This document shows positions 1 to 8,597 of a stretch of 64,000 bases of DNA, one piece after another. This DNA comes from Nocardioides agariphilus (GTDB taxonomy: Bacteria; Actinomycetota; Actinomycetes; Propionibacteriales; Nocardioidaceae). The stretch spans positions 1 through 64,000 of the forward strand of contig NZ_JADKPO010000017.1 of NCBI RefSeq assembly GCF_015352445.1. The letters are read 5' to 3'. The translations under genes were made by a program, and so were the position numbers. Below the pieces are notes generated by a model. That model saw only the letters and a program-made list of their open reading frames with translations. It ran no database searches and was not told the DNA's origin. Positions within the stretch are counted from its first letter, which is position 1. Every line of letters starts with the position of its first letter.

Positions 1-28
1 CGGTGATGACCAGGCGTGCCTTCGACAT
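1..28 (-). CDS. IS481-family transposase, N-terminal fragment at window edge
   Basis: Only the first nine codons (MSKARLVIT) are inside the window; the gene runs off the left edge. The reading frame and residues match the region upstream of the transposase at 237-1241, so this is the start of a second, related IS481-type transposase on the same strand. In this copy codon 4 is GCA (Ala); at the equivalent place in the neighbouring copy there is a TGA. The assignment rests on that homology and on the shared upstream TGTCnnGAGACA boxes. Confidence 0.6.
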
Positions 29-54
29 GGCCGGAGGCTGACGGAGTGTCGCCT

Positions 55-92
55 ATGTCTTGAGACATGCCGTCCGGGATGTCGTGAGACAT
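55..92. repeat. TGTCnTGAGACAT boxes at IS481 ends
   Basis: Two near-identical palindromic boxes lie at 55-68 and 79-92, each followed by a GTCCGGGATGTC sequence. Related boxes occur upstream of the second transposase at 1329-1342 and 1405-1416. They probably belong to the terminal or promoter regions of the IS481 elements. The exact element ends cannot be fixed from one window. Confidence 0.45.
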
Positions 93-236
93 GTGTCCGG
101 GATGTCCCGAACCAGCACATTGTCGTTTGGGGACTGGTTTGTGGTTGGTAGTCGCGTCTGGGGTCGATGTAGAGCTCTCTGATGAGCTCGCCGGTGGCGG
201 CGTTGACGATCCTGACGTGTAGGTCTTGGACGAGCA

Positions 237-1241
237 TCAGGACGCGGGTTCGGGCGTAGGTTCGGCCACGCCGATGTGGCGAATGCGTCCTGCGACGCGC
301 AGCGTGACGTTGCCGGCGATCGAGACGGTGTCGTGTCGGACCCGGTCGTGGCTGTCGGTGCTTCGATCGCCGGTCGGGGTGGCCTTCGGCCTGGCGTTGT
401 AGGCGGTGGCCGGGGTGGCTCGGTTCGGTAGTGAGCGGTGGGGCCGGTTCTGGTTGTAGGTCTCGGCGAAGGCGTCGAGCAGGTCCTGTAGCTCGGCGAT
501 CGTGGTCGGCTGGACCGGTTGGGCTTGCAGCCACTTCTTCAGGGTCTGTTGGAAGCGTTCGACCTTGCCGCAGGTGGTGGGGTGGTTGGGCATGCTGTTC
601 TTCTGGATGATGTCGAGGCGGCGTAGCTCGTGCTCGAGGTGGTTGCGGCCGCCGGAGTGGCGGGCGGTGTAGACCATGCCGTTGTCGGTGAGGGTGGTTG
701 CGGGGATGCCGTGTTGACCTGCGGTTTCACGGAAGGTGACAAGGACGATCGGGGTGGTGATCCGGGCCTGGGCTGAGGCGTGCAGGGCGTAGCGGGTGCC
801 GTCGTCGAGCCAACTGATCACCTTGACGTCCCACCCGGGAGTGCCGTCGGGTCGGGTTAATCGGGAGTGGGTGAAGTCGGACTGCCAGCACTCCTTCGGC
901 ATCGCGGCCTCGAACGGGATGTAGGAGGACCTGGGCCGTTTCGAGGGGTCCGGGACCACCGCGCCGGAGCGGACGAGGATCCGGTGGATCGTGGCCCGCG
1001 ACACCGTGAGTTGATGACGGTGGGTCAGGTGCCTGCCGATGCTCTCGGCGCCGGCGTCCAGGACCTGCTCGGCCAGCTCCTTGCGTAACCCCAGCACCAG
1101 ATCGGCCACGGCGGCATCGGTCGCGGCTGGTGAGGTCAGCGGCCGCCGGGACCGGGGCTTGAACGCGGCCAGGCCCTCGTCTCGGTAGCGGGTCATCAGT
1201 CGGCTGATCCAGCTCTGAGAGACCCCGTAGGTGCGGGCCAC
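237..1241 (-). pseudogene. IS481-family transposase, probably disabled at its start
   Basis: The product is a DDE transposase of the IS481 family: an N-terminal helix-turn-helix (VSQSWISRLMTRYRDEG) followed by an integrase core. The core has the segments WQSDFTH, LTDNGMVY and a C-terminal KVERFQQTLKKWL, which supply the usual Asp, Asp and Glu. Comparison with the partial copy at 1-28 shows that the ancestral start is the ATG at 1298-1296, but codon 4 there is TGA (1289-1287). Translation could only restart downstream, for example at the GTG at 1241, losing about 19 residues including part of the DNA-binding region. It is most likely an inactive or weak transposase. It forms the left IS flank of the catabolic island. 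Confidence 0.75.
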
Positions 1242-1442
1242 CTCTGATTGGGAGGCGCCGGCGAGGACCGCGGTGATGACTAGACGTCACTTCGACATGC
1301 CCGACGCTGGCCACGCCGGCTATGCCGTATGTCGCGAGACACGCTATGCCGATGTCAACGACGGCGCCGCGACGGTCGCGGTGCGGGTCGTCGGGGTCGC
1401 GCGAGTCTTGAGACACCCCATTCCGATGTGTTGAGCCCACCC

Positions 1443-1892
1443 TCAGCTCCACCCCACCCGATATGTGGTCTGATGCGGCTTTATCTCAAGAAGAGCCACT
1501 CGGACTTCTCAATTATGTCAAGCGTTGTCGGCGTTCACGTAACCCCGGCGTACCCCCGCGGATGACCGCGACCTGCGGCGAGGTTCATCGACGAGCACGG
1601 TCCGGACCCGGTGCCTCGCCGTGCCGAGCCGGGGGGTCGGGCCAAGCCGATCTGCAGGTGCTGTCCAAGCACAGCTGCAGATCGTCCCGAGCCACCTACA
1701 GGGGCCGTTGGGAAGCGACCGGGTGTGTGCCCGGTCAATTGACGACCGCCTGGAGGGCCTCCACGTCGATGGCGAGCGACCTGGTCCTCGACGCCCTGAA
1801 CATGGGGTCCGTGGCAACCTCACTGCCAGGACATCGATGGCCCGCGGGGCGCAGTACTGGGCCCCGAACCTGCAGAAGACATGATTGTTTTT
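1443..1892. other. Intergenic stretch left of the island, no convincing gene
   Basis: I see no supported gene between the IS481 end and the first island promoter. Open frames on both strands lack ribosome-binding sites and recognisable products. At 1538-1559 there is a 22-base sequence that recurs in the same orientation, with two mismatches, at 22444-22465, just past the other end of the island. Confidence 0.5.
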
Positions 1893-1925
1893 TTGTTGAC
1901 AACGGACCAAACCCAACTGTAACTT
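1893..1925 (+). promoter_or_regulatory. GntR-type operator overlapping -35 of the importer promoter
   Basis: TTGTTGACAA (1893-1902) is a dyad of the form TTGT-N2-ACAA. It contains a perfect -35 hexamer TTGACA (1896-1901), followed after 18 bases by TAACTT (1920-1925) as -10. The ABC ATPase start lies 75 bases downstream. The same operator recurs at 10876, 12701, 18586 and, weakly, 19139. A bound GntR protein would cover the -35 box. Confidence 0.7.
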
Positions 1926-1999
1926 CGGCCGTACCCGACCGGCAGCGAACGGTCCGCCACACCCAATCGACCCGGACTACTAGGCAGAGGTGGTTTCGC

Positions 2000-2827
2000 A
2001 TGGGGCGCGTTCCAACCACGCCGTCGCAGGCCCTCCCGCAGGGCTCGGATGAACGCCAGAGCCCCGTGGGCCTCGAGGTTAGCGACGTGTCGATGAAGTT
2101 CGGCGAGAACCTGGTGCTCGACAACGTGTCCTTGAGCGTGAAGCCCGGAGAGTTCACCTGTCTCATCGGAGCCAGTGGATGTGGCAAGTCGACCCTGCTC
2201 AACCTCATCGCGGGGTTCACCAAGCCGACGAGCGGCACCCTGAGGGCCGGCGGTGAGCTGATCAAGGCGCCAGGGCCAGAACGCGCCATGGTCTTCCAAG
2301 ACGACGCCGTCTTTCCCTGGTACACCGTGCACCAAAATGTCGAGTACGGCCTCAAGCTGCGCGGTGTCAGACGCGAGGAGCGTCACGCGGCAACGAAGTC
2401 GTTCATCAAGATGGTCGGCTTGGAGGGACGCGAGAAGTCCTATCCCAGCCAGTTGTCCGGAGGCATGCGCAAGCGGGTCGACGTGGCGCGTGCGATTGCG
2501 GTGGCTCCTCGCATCCTACTGATGGACGAGCCGTTCGCGGCCTTGGACGCCATCACCAAGGCGAGAATGCAAGAAGAGTTCCTAGATATCTGGGAGAAGC
2601 GCCAGACAACCGTCATATTCGTGACCCACGACATCGAAGAGGCGCTGTTCCTCGGCGATCGGATCGTGCTCATGGGCACGCACCCGGGCCGCATCCTGTC
2701 CGAGACCATCGTGCCCTTCGCGCGGCCTCGTTCGGAGAAGACCCGCACCATGCCGGAACTGCAGGAGCTCCGGGCCACGCTGCTGCAGCAGCTCAGGATC
2801 TCCTCGGCTGGAGGCGATGCGAAGTGA
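2000..2827 (+). CDS. ABC transporter ATP-binding protein, SsuB/TauB-like
   Basis: This cytoplasmic ATPase would drive an importer of the nitrate/sulfonate/taurine family. The 275-residue length is normal. Walker A is GASGCGKST at 57-65, the signature LSGGM starts at 152, and Walker B ends in MDEP around 175-178; an H-loop (FVTHD) follows. The ATG at 2000 is chosen because AGAGG lies 10-15 bases upstream and the ABC homology starts soon after; the frame stays open much further upstream but without homology. The next gene, the permease, overlaps by four bases, so translation is coupled. The promoter carries the GntR operator at 1893. The substrate cannot be read from sequence; the island context suggests an organic nitrogen compound. 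Confidence 0.9.
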   Translation: MGRVPTTPSQALPQGSDERQSPVGLEVSDVSMKFGENLVLDNVSLSVKPGEFTCLIGASGCGKSTLLNLIAGFTKPTSGTLRAGGELIKAPGPERAMVFQDDAVFPWYTVHQNVEYGLKLRGVRREERHAATKSFIKMVGLEGREKSYPSQLSGGMRKRVDVARAIAVAPRILLMDEPFAALDAITKARMQEEFLDIWEKRQTTVIFVTHDIEEALFLGDRIVLMGTHPGRILSETIVPFARPRSEKTRTMPELQELRATLLQQLRISSAGGDAK

Positions 2828-3711
2828 GCAGCCACCCGGATGTCCGAGTGTTGCAACCGCACGAGGAGCTCGCGCCGGATGCGGCCGCGAGTGCGCCGGC
2901 CGTACGACCGTGGACGCGCCTGCGCATACCGCGCGCGGTGCAGCTGGTCCTGGTGCCGGCGGCCATCATCGCCGTCTGGATCTTCCTGACGCACGCCGAG
3001 CTGGTCGACGAGGTCTACCTGCCGCGTCCCGACACCATGTGGGACCGCGTCGTCACGCTCCGCGCGGAGTTGTGGGAGGCGATCCTCACCTCTGGCTCGA
3101 TGATTCTCATCGGGACACTCAGCGGTGGGCTCGCCGGGATCTTCGTCGGTCTTCTCTTCGGATTCAGCCGGGTCGCACGCGATCTGTTCGAGTTCACCCT
3201 TGACGTCATCCGCCCGGTCCCGATCTTCGCGCTCATTCCGATCTTCATCTTGTGGTTCGGCATCGGTCGTACGCCGCAGATCGCCCTCGTTGCCCTCGGG
3301 GTCTTCCTGATCTTGAGCTTCACGACCATCGAGGCGGTGCGAAACGTCGCGAGAATCCACGTGCTCGCAGCGATGACCTGTGGCGCTGATCGTCTCGCGA
3401 TCTACCGCACGGTGGTAGTCCCGTCCATCCTTCCTCAGATCCTGCTCGGGGTCCGTTTCGGCTTCATCGCCGCTTGGGGCTTGGATGTGGCAGCCGAGTT
3501 CTCGGGCTCCGTGCACGGCCTGGGATTCTTCATGATCGTCCGCGGTCAATACCTGGACACCGCTGGTGTCTCAGTCGCCGTCCTCATCTATTGCTCCATG
3601 GCCATCATCGTCGACCGAGGGCTCAGGTTCCTCTCGCGCCGACTTTTCCCATGGAGTCCGCGTGGAGGGCATGAAGACCTCGCCGGCGAAATCTTGGGGG
3701 GCCGCGGCTGA
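2824..3711 (+). CDS. ABC transporter permease, SsuC/TauC-like
   Basis: A 295-residue inner-membrane permease with about six hydrophobic segments after a polar N-terminus of about 35 residues. Binding-protein-dependent permeases carry an EAA loop for docking the ATPase; here it is around residues 185-205 (AAMTCGADRL followed by PSILPQILLG). The GTG start overlaps the stop of the ATPase gene, and GGAGG lies about ten bases upstream. It forms an SsuBCA-type importer with the genes on either side. The family transports sulfonates, nitrate, pyrimidines and similar small organics, so the family alone does not give the substrate. Confidence 0.88.
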   Translation: MSSHPDVRVLQPHEELAPDAAASAPAVRPWTRLRIPRAVQLVLVPAAIIAVWIFLTHAELVDEVYLPRPDTMWDRVVTLRAELWEAILTSGSMILIGTLSGGLAGIFVGLLFGFSRVARDLFEFTLDVIRPVPIFALIPIFILWFGIGRTPQIALVALGVFLILSFTTIEAVRNVARIHVLAAMTCGADRLAIYRTVVVPSILPQILLGVRFGFIAAWGLDVAAEFSGSVHGLGFFMIVRGQYLDTAGVSVAVLIYCSMAIIVDRGLRFLSRRLFPWSPRGGHEDLAGEILGGRG

Positions 3712-3772
3712 CATTGGCGAGCACCAATACGTCTCAGGTTCGTACCAGGGTTGTACTCGTTACGGAGGAAGA

Positions 3773-4930
3773 ATGAACAAGTCTCTCAAAAAACTCTCGG
3801 GAGGTATGGCCACCATTCTCATCAGCGCGCTTGCTCTGACAGCGTGCGGGAGTGACTCGCAGGACTCGGACTCCGACTCTAGCCTCACCACCGTCAAGAT
3901 CCACACGGAGCCCTATTACGACTACAAGTTCTTCGATGTGGCTCACGAGCTCGGCATCGACAAGGAATTCGGACTGAACATCGAGACCGTCACCTCGGCA
4001 CAGCAGTTCTCCTACCAGCCTCTCGTGCGGGGTGACGCCGACATCGCCGCGTCGTGTCCGACGTGCATCATCCCGGTCCTCGCCAACCAGCCCGACCTGA
4101 AGGACTTCATGGTCAACCAGGAGTTCCGGGGCTTCGTGCCGGTGGGCCGGGCCGAGAACGGCGTCGGCGTGAAGAAGGGCTACGACCAGTTCCTGGAGGA
4201 GAGCAACGGCGACGAGGAAGCCGCGATGACGGCGTGGGTGAAGTCGCTCAAGGGAAGCAGCTGGGCCATCGCGAGCGCGATCCAGGCTCCCAACATGAGA
4301 CTCATGCTCGCCAAGGGTGGCCTCACGCTCGACGACGTGAAGGTGATCGACTTCCCCAACGAGACCACCTCGGCGCTGGCGTTCATCAACGGTGAGGGCG
4401 ACTACTACTTTGGATCCCTCCCGCAGACCCTGCGACTCGTGACCGCGCCCGAGCTCAAGGACAACTTCGTGACCGCCGGCACCTACAAGCTGTTCCCGCC
4501 CGCGTTCGGGAACTTCGCGGCAACCCAGAAGTGGCTGGACGAGAACGAGGACACGGCCCTTCGGCTCTGGGCCGTGTGGCTGCGCGCCGTGAGGTACCTG
4601 AACGAGCAGCCCGACGCCGCGCTGGGCATCATCGCGGAGAGCGTGAAGGAGGCCACCGGTGGGCTCTTCACGCCTGAGCAGACCAAGGTTGCCCTGACGG
4701 AGTTCAACTTCTACCCGACGGTCGATGAGGTGCAGAAGACGTTCTTCGACGCCGACGCTCCGGCGAACTACCAGAAGGCGAACGCGGAGGTCTACGGAGC
4801 CGCCGCCGCGAGCGGGACGATCCCGGAGTCGATGGCATCCGGCGAGGAGACCGAAGTCGCGCAGAAGTACTGGGACCTGCTGCAGGAGCGCCAGGACCTC
4901 CTTGACCTGATCGACGCACCGCTGAAGTAG
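3773..4930 (+). CDS. Lipoprotein substrate-binding protein of the SsuA/NMT1 type
   Basis: The extracytoplasmic receptor of the importer, 385 residues. The N-terminus is a lipoprotein signal: two lysine-rich turns, a hydrophobic stretch and the lipobox LTAC at about residues 21-24, followed by a Ser/Asp-rich linker. The mature part begins with TVKIHTEPYYDYKFFDVAHE, typical of the periplasmic-binding fold of the NMT1/taurine family. The ATG at 3773 has a strong GGAGGA nine bases upstream; the longer frame starting inside the permease gene was rejected. A strong hairpin at 4941-4971 follows directly, so this is probably the last gene of the importer operon. Confidence 0.88.
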   Translation: MNKSLKKLSGGMATILISALALTACGSDSQDSDSDSSLTTVKIHTEPYYDYKFFDVAHELGIDKEFGLNIETVTSAQQFSYQPLVRGDADIAASCPTCIIPVLANQPDLKDFMVNQEFRGFVPVGRAENGVGVKKGYDQFLEESNGDEEAAMTAWVKSLKGSSWAIASAIQAPNMRLMLAKGGLTLDDVKVIDFPNETTSALAFINGEGDYYFGSLPQTLRLVTAPELKDNFVTAGTYKLFPPAFGNFAATQKWLDENEDTALRLWAVWLRAVRYLNEQPDAALGIIAESVKEATGGLFTPEQTKVALTEFNFYPTVDEVQKTFFDADAPANYQKANAEVYGAAAASGTIPESMASGEETEVAQKYWDLLQERQDLLDLIDAPLK

Positions 4931-4940
4931 CTCGACGTGA

Positions 4941-4971
4941 CCAGCGCCTCCCTCGCGCGGGGAGGCGCTGG
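4941..4971 (+). terminator. GC-rich hairpin terminator after the importer operon
   Basis: CCAGCGCCTCCC pairs perfectly with GGGAGGCGCTGG around a seven-base loop. There is no long U tract, as is usual in actinobacteria. It sits ten bases after the binding-protein stop and argues against the GTG at 4937 as the start of the next gene. Confidence 0.75.
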
Positions 4972-5017
4972 CCACTCGACGCGAACTGCGATCGACGTCA
5001 GTGGGGAGGGCAGATCG

Positions 5018-6196
5018 TTGAACGACGACAGTGTTGCGCTCGGAAGTCTTCACGAGCGGGACCGGCGGTACCGGCTACTGCGCGAGTCGATGGTTGAGAG
5101 TGGACTCGATGCGCTGGTCGTCGCCTCGCAGGGCGACGGCACCTCGCATGCCAGGGTCAACTACCTGGCCAAGTACGTCTACCAGGGGTCGGTCGTCATG
5201 GTAGTAATGCCCTTGGATGGCAGTCCGATCCTGATCACCGATCCGCTGCCGGTGTGGCCCTCGGGCGACTGGATCGGCGAGGATGACACGCGGGCCGTGA
5301 CCTGTGTCGGGCGCGAGGTCGGCGAGGTACTCGTGGAGTTGGGCCTGTCGAACGGCCGGATCGGTCTGGTGAGCCGCGATGACGTGCGCGAGTCGGACTA
5401 CCGGGCGATCGCCGAGGCGGTGCCCGACGCCCACCTGGTCGACGCGCGAGAGGTGTTCGAACGCGTCAGCCTGATCAAGTCGGGAGCCGAGTTCGAGGCC
5501 TACCGGTCGACCGCGCTGATCGCCAAGAGGGCGGTGAAAGCCTTGGAGGCGTCGCTCTCGCCGGGCCGGTCCGAAAGGGACGTGGTCGCAGAGGCCCATC
5601 GCCTCCTGCGGCTGTTCGGGTGCGGACCTTCTGTCATCGCGATCGCCAAGCGTCCCTTCGCCACCAGGGGTCGCCTTCGCTCCAGCGGGTTCCGTGCGCC
5701 GACCGACCAGACGATCGTGCGGCAAGACGTCGTGGTCTTCGAGTTCGACGTCACGGGTCCTGACGGTTACGGCGTCGAGTTCAGGCGCGTCTACAGCTTT
5801 GAGCCGCTGGATGAGCCGAGCACGCAGTTCCTCGCCTGGCGCGAGGAGGTCTTCGAAGCCTGCATGAAGGTCATGAGACCAGGCGTGAACATCCAGCAGG
5901 TGGACCAGGTCGTGCGCAGCATGAGTGTCGCGAAGGGGTACGAGGACACCCGTCTCTCGCCCCAGTGGCACGTGCACGGTCTGGGGCTTGGTCTCGAGCC
6001 GCCCTTCGTGCCCGGGCCGGACCTGACGCTGCGAGCCGGGATGGTCATGGTGTTGCACCCCATCCTCAGGCTCGGCGCGAAAGAGATGGCCACGGTCGGT
6101 GATCTCGGTCCGTCCGACAGCGTGCTGATCACCGACACCGGCTGCGAAAGGCTCGTCGATCCCGTCGACAGCATGTGTGTGGTGCTGTCGCCTTAA
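5018..6196 (+). CDS. Creatinase/Xaa-Pro peptidase-like pita-bread hydrolase
   Basis: A 392-residue protein of the M24/creatinase fold, with an N-terminal creatinase-like domain (to about 150) and a C-terminal pita-bread domain. The metal site of true M24 peptidases is not intact. The segment GVEFRRVYSF (Glu254) resembles the creatinase ALERT motif rather than a metal-binding Asp pair. WHVHG (His318, His320) supplies the catalytic histidine region, and the position of the last conserved Glu is His347 (LHP). A metal-independent C-N hydrolase is therefore more likely than an aminopeptidase; this is inference. The TTG at 5018 has GGGGAGGG upstream, and an upstream GTG falls by the terminator hairpin. 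It probably acts on the island's amide substrate or on a product of it. Confidence 0.7.
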   Translation: MNDDSVALGSLHERDRRYRLLRESMVESGLDALVVASQGDGTSHARVNYLAKYVYQGSVVMVVMPLDGSPILITDPLPVWPSGDWIGEDDTRAVTCVGREVGEVLVELGLSNGRIGLVSRDDVRESDYRAIAEAVPDAHLVDAREVFERVSLIKSGAEFEAYRSTALIAKRAVKALEASLSPGRSERDVVAEAHRLLRLFGCGPSVIAIAKRPFATRGRLRSSGFRAPTDQTIVRQDVVVFEFDVTGPDGYGVEFRRVYSFEPLDEPSTQFLAWREEVFEACMKVMRPGVNIQQVDQVVRSMSVAKGYEDTRLSPQWHVHGLGLGLEPPFVPGPDLTLRAGMVMVLHPILRLGAKEMATVGDLGPSDSVLITDTGCERLVDPVDSMCVVLSP

Positions 6197-6269
6197 CCGG
6201 CCTGCCCGCTGCCTCTCGAGACCGCCCCGTGGTTAGGCCCCCCGTTCCAGCCGTTCAGGAAGGAAGTGC

Positions 6270-8567
6270 ATGTCGCTGAGCCGTGGTCGCTCGTCGCTGC
6301 CCCCCCGGATCCCATGGCGCGGCCCCGCTGAGAAGAGGGTGATCGGCTACACCGACCACCTCAGTGTCGCGCCCGGGGAGACGGTGGCCTTCAAGGTGTC
6401 GTGCTCCGAGCCCAGCTACTCGGTTGCGCACGTCCGGCTGCGCCACGGGGACGATAGCCCCGCTGGTCCCGGGTTCAAGGAGCGGCTCGTCGCCTCGTCG
6501 ATCGACGGGACGTACCAGGGTCGCGTCCAGACGATCGAGACCGGCTCCTATGTCGAGGTGGGCGACCACGCCGCCCTGAACCTCGCCAGCTTCACGCTCA
6601 CCGCCTGGGTGGAACCGTGGCGCCCAGCTCGAGGGCATCCGCAGGCCCTGGTCGCCAAGTGGGACGACGCGGTTCAGGCCGGGTACGCCATGGTGCTGAA
6701 CGCCGACGGCGAGCTCGCCTTGTGGGTGGGCGAGGCCGGCGGAGGCACTGCCTCGCTGCGCACCGGCGTCCCCCTCCGGCGCCGAGGCTGGTACTTCGTG
6801 GCGTGTTCGTACGACGAGGCCACCGCGACAGCGAGCCTGCACCAGTTGCCGGCTCGTCGCGGACTGTTCTCGGACGACGACGTCGTCCTCGCCCGGGCCC
6901 TCGATCCCAGGCCTGCGGGCGTCAGCGGCGGTGCGTTCCGGATCGCTGCCTACAGCGGCAAGGGTGGGACGGCGGACGGGCTCTTCGATGGCAAGATCGA
7001 AGGACCGGCGGTGTTCGACCGGGCGCTGTCGGCGAGCGAGCTCACCGCGATCGGTTCCCGGCAGTCGGAGGTGCACCCCGTCGCAGCGTGGGACTTCGGT
7101 GTGGGCATCGACGGCTCAGTCGCACACGACGGCGGTCCGCACGGTCTGCACGGGTCATGCCGAAACCGCCCGTCCCGAGCCGTGACGGGCGCTACCTGGT
7201 CCGGGGAGGAGAGCGACTGGACCCATGCTCCGGACCAGTACGCCGCCATCCACTTCCATAGCGACGATCTGGAGGACGCGCGCTGGGAGACCGACTTCGC
7301 GGTGACGGTTCCTGGTGGGACCCGGAGTGGGATCTACGCCGCCCGACTCGCCGCGGGCGACTCCGAAGACCACGTGGCGTTCGTCGTGAAGGCGCCGGTC
7401 GGCCGGCCCTCGGCCGGCGCTCTCGTGCTCCTGCCCACCTTGACCTATCAAGCCTACGCCAACGCCCAGCACTGGGCCGGGGAGGTCGCCAAGCTCGTCC
7501 AGGCCGAGGACGCCTTCGTCGCCGCGCGCAACCTTCTGAGCCTCTACGACAACCACCGAGACGGGCAGGCGACCTACTACGCCTCGCGGCTGCGGCCGAT
7601 GACGTCCCTCCGGCCCAAGTACTACGTGCCCCACCTGGGCGCGCCGGCCCGCCTGGCCTCGGACCTGATGCTCGTCGACTGGCTCGAGGAAAAGGGCTTC
7701 GACTACGACGTCTGCATCGACGAGGATCTGCACTTCGACGGCCTCGAGCGACTCGCCCCGTACAAGGTCCTCATCCTGGGCTCGCACCCGGAGTACTGGA
7801 CCAAGCAGATGCTCGACGCGGTCGAGGCCTATTTCGGGCAGGGCGGCCGCGTGATGTACCTGGGTGGAGAGTGCTGCTACTGGGTGACGAGTCTGGCACC
7901 GGACGCCAGCCACGTGATGGAGGTCCGCAAGGGTCCGATCGGGAGCCGGTCGACCGCGGCTCTGCGCGGTGAGTACCACCACAGCACCACCGGCGAGCAG
8001 GGCGGGATGTGGCGGCTTCGGCACCGGACGCCGCAGGAGCTCGTCGGCGTGGGGTTCACCTCCTGGAGCCCTGGTCACGGTGCGCCGTACCGTCGCATGC
8101 CCGACAGCTGGAACCCTCGCGCGGCGTTCATCTTCGAGGGCGTCGGCGAGAACGAGCTGATCGGCGACTTCGGCTTGGTGACGGGTGCTGCGGCTGGCTA
8201 CGAGATCGACAGCCTGGACTTCGACAGCGGCACCCCGTCACACGCCCTGCTGCTGGCGTCCTCCGTCGGGCTGCACGACGACGAGTTCGTCGTAGCGGTG
8301 GAGGACGTGCTCGACATCTCGCAGATCCCGACCATGAGGGACTCCCACGTGAGATCGGACATCGTGTACTTCGAGACCGACGCGGGAGGGGCTGTCTTCT
8401 CGACGGGCTCGATCGCCTGGACCGGCAGCCTCTCGCACGACAACTACTCCAACAACGTCTCGAGAATCACCGAGAACGTCATGCGCCGGTTCGTCGCCGA
8501 CGACCCGATCCCCGGCTTCACGACGGCCCCGACCCGTGGGCTCGACCCGCTGAGCCCGACCCCGTGA
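6270..8567 (+). CDS. N,N-dimethylformamidase large-subunit homologue 1, with LamG-like domain
   Basis: DMFase hydrolyses N,N-dimethylformamide to dimethylamine and formate. The known large subunit is about 760 residues with a mononuclear iron held by two Tyr and one Glu. This 765-residue protein has the same build: an N-terminal beta region, a concanavalin/LamG-like segment at roughly 90-270, and a C-terminal glutamine-amidotransferase-like part. The candidate iron ligands are visible: Tyr393/Tyr396 in TYQAYAN, Tyr436/Tyr437 in TYYASR and Glu508 in SHPEYW. The ATG has AGGAAGG upstream. A paralogue follows after 30 bases. I find no gene for the roughly 130-residue small subunit in the island. 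The true substrate may be another N-substituted or cyclic amide. Confidence 0.82.
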   Translation: MSLSRGRSSLPPRIPWRGPAEKRVIGYTDHLSVAPGETVAFKVSCSEPSYSVAHVRLRHGDDSPAGPGFKERLVASSIDGTYQGRVQTIETGSYVEVGDHAALNLASFTLTAWVEPWRPARGHPQALVAKWDDAVQAGYAMVLNADGELALWVGEAGGGTASLRTGVPLRRRGWYFVACSYDEATATASLHQLPARRGLFSDDDVVLARALDPRPAGVSGGAFRIAAYSGKGGTADGLFDGKIEGPAVFDRALSASELTAIGSRQSEVHPVAAWDFGVGIDGSVAHDGGPHGLHGSCRNRPSRAVTGATWSGEESDWTHAPDQYAAIHFHSDDLEDARWETDFAVTVPGGTRSGIYAARLAAGDSEDHVAFVVKAPVGRPSAGALVLLPTLTYQAYANAQHWAGEVAKLVQAEDAFVAARNLLSLYDNHRDGQATYYASRLRPMTSLRPKYYVPHLGAPARLASDLMLVDWLEEKGFDYDVCIDEDLHFDGLERLAPYKVLILGSHPEYWTKQMLDAVEAYFGQGGRVMYLGGECCYWVTSLAPDASHVMEVRKGPIGSRSTAALRGEYHHSTTGEQGGMWRLRHRTPQELVGVGFTSWSPGHGAPYRRMPDSWNPRAAFIFEGVGENELIGDFGLVTGAAAGYEIDSLDFDSGTPSHALLLASSVGLHDDEFVVAVEDVLDISQIPTMRDSHVRSDIVYFETDAGGAVFSTGSIAWTGSLSHDNYSNNVSRITENVMRRFVADDPIPGFTTAPTRGLDPLSPTP

Positions 8568-8597
8568 GCCAGCACACCCACGACCGGAGGAGCCGTC

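Noticed and set aside
1463-1999. N-terminal extension of the ABC ATPase
   Set aside because: The extended frame has no homology, crosses the promoter and operator, and a good start lies at 2000.
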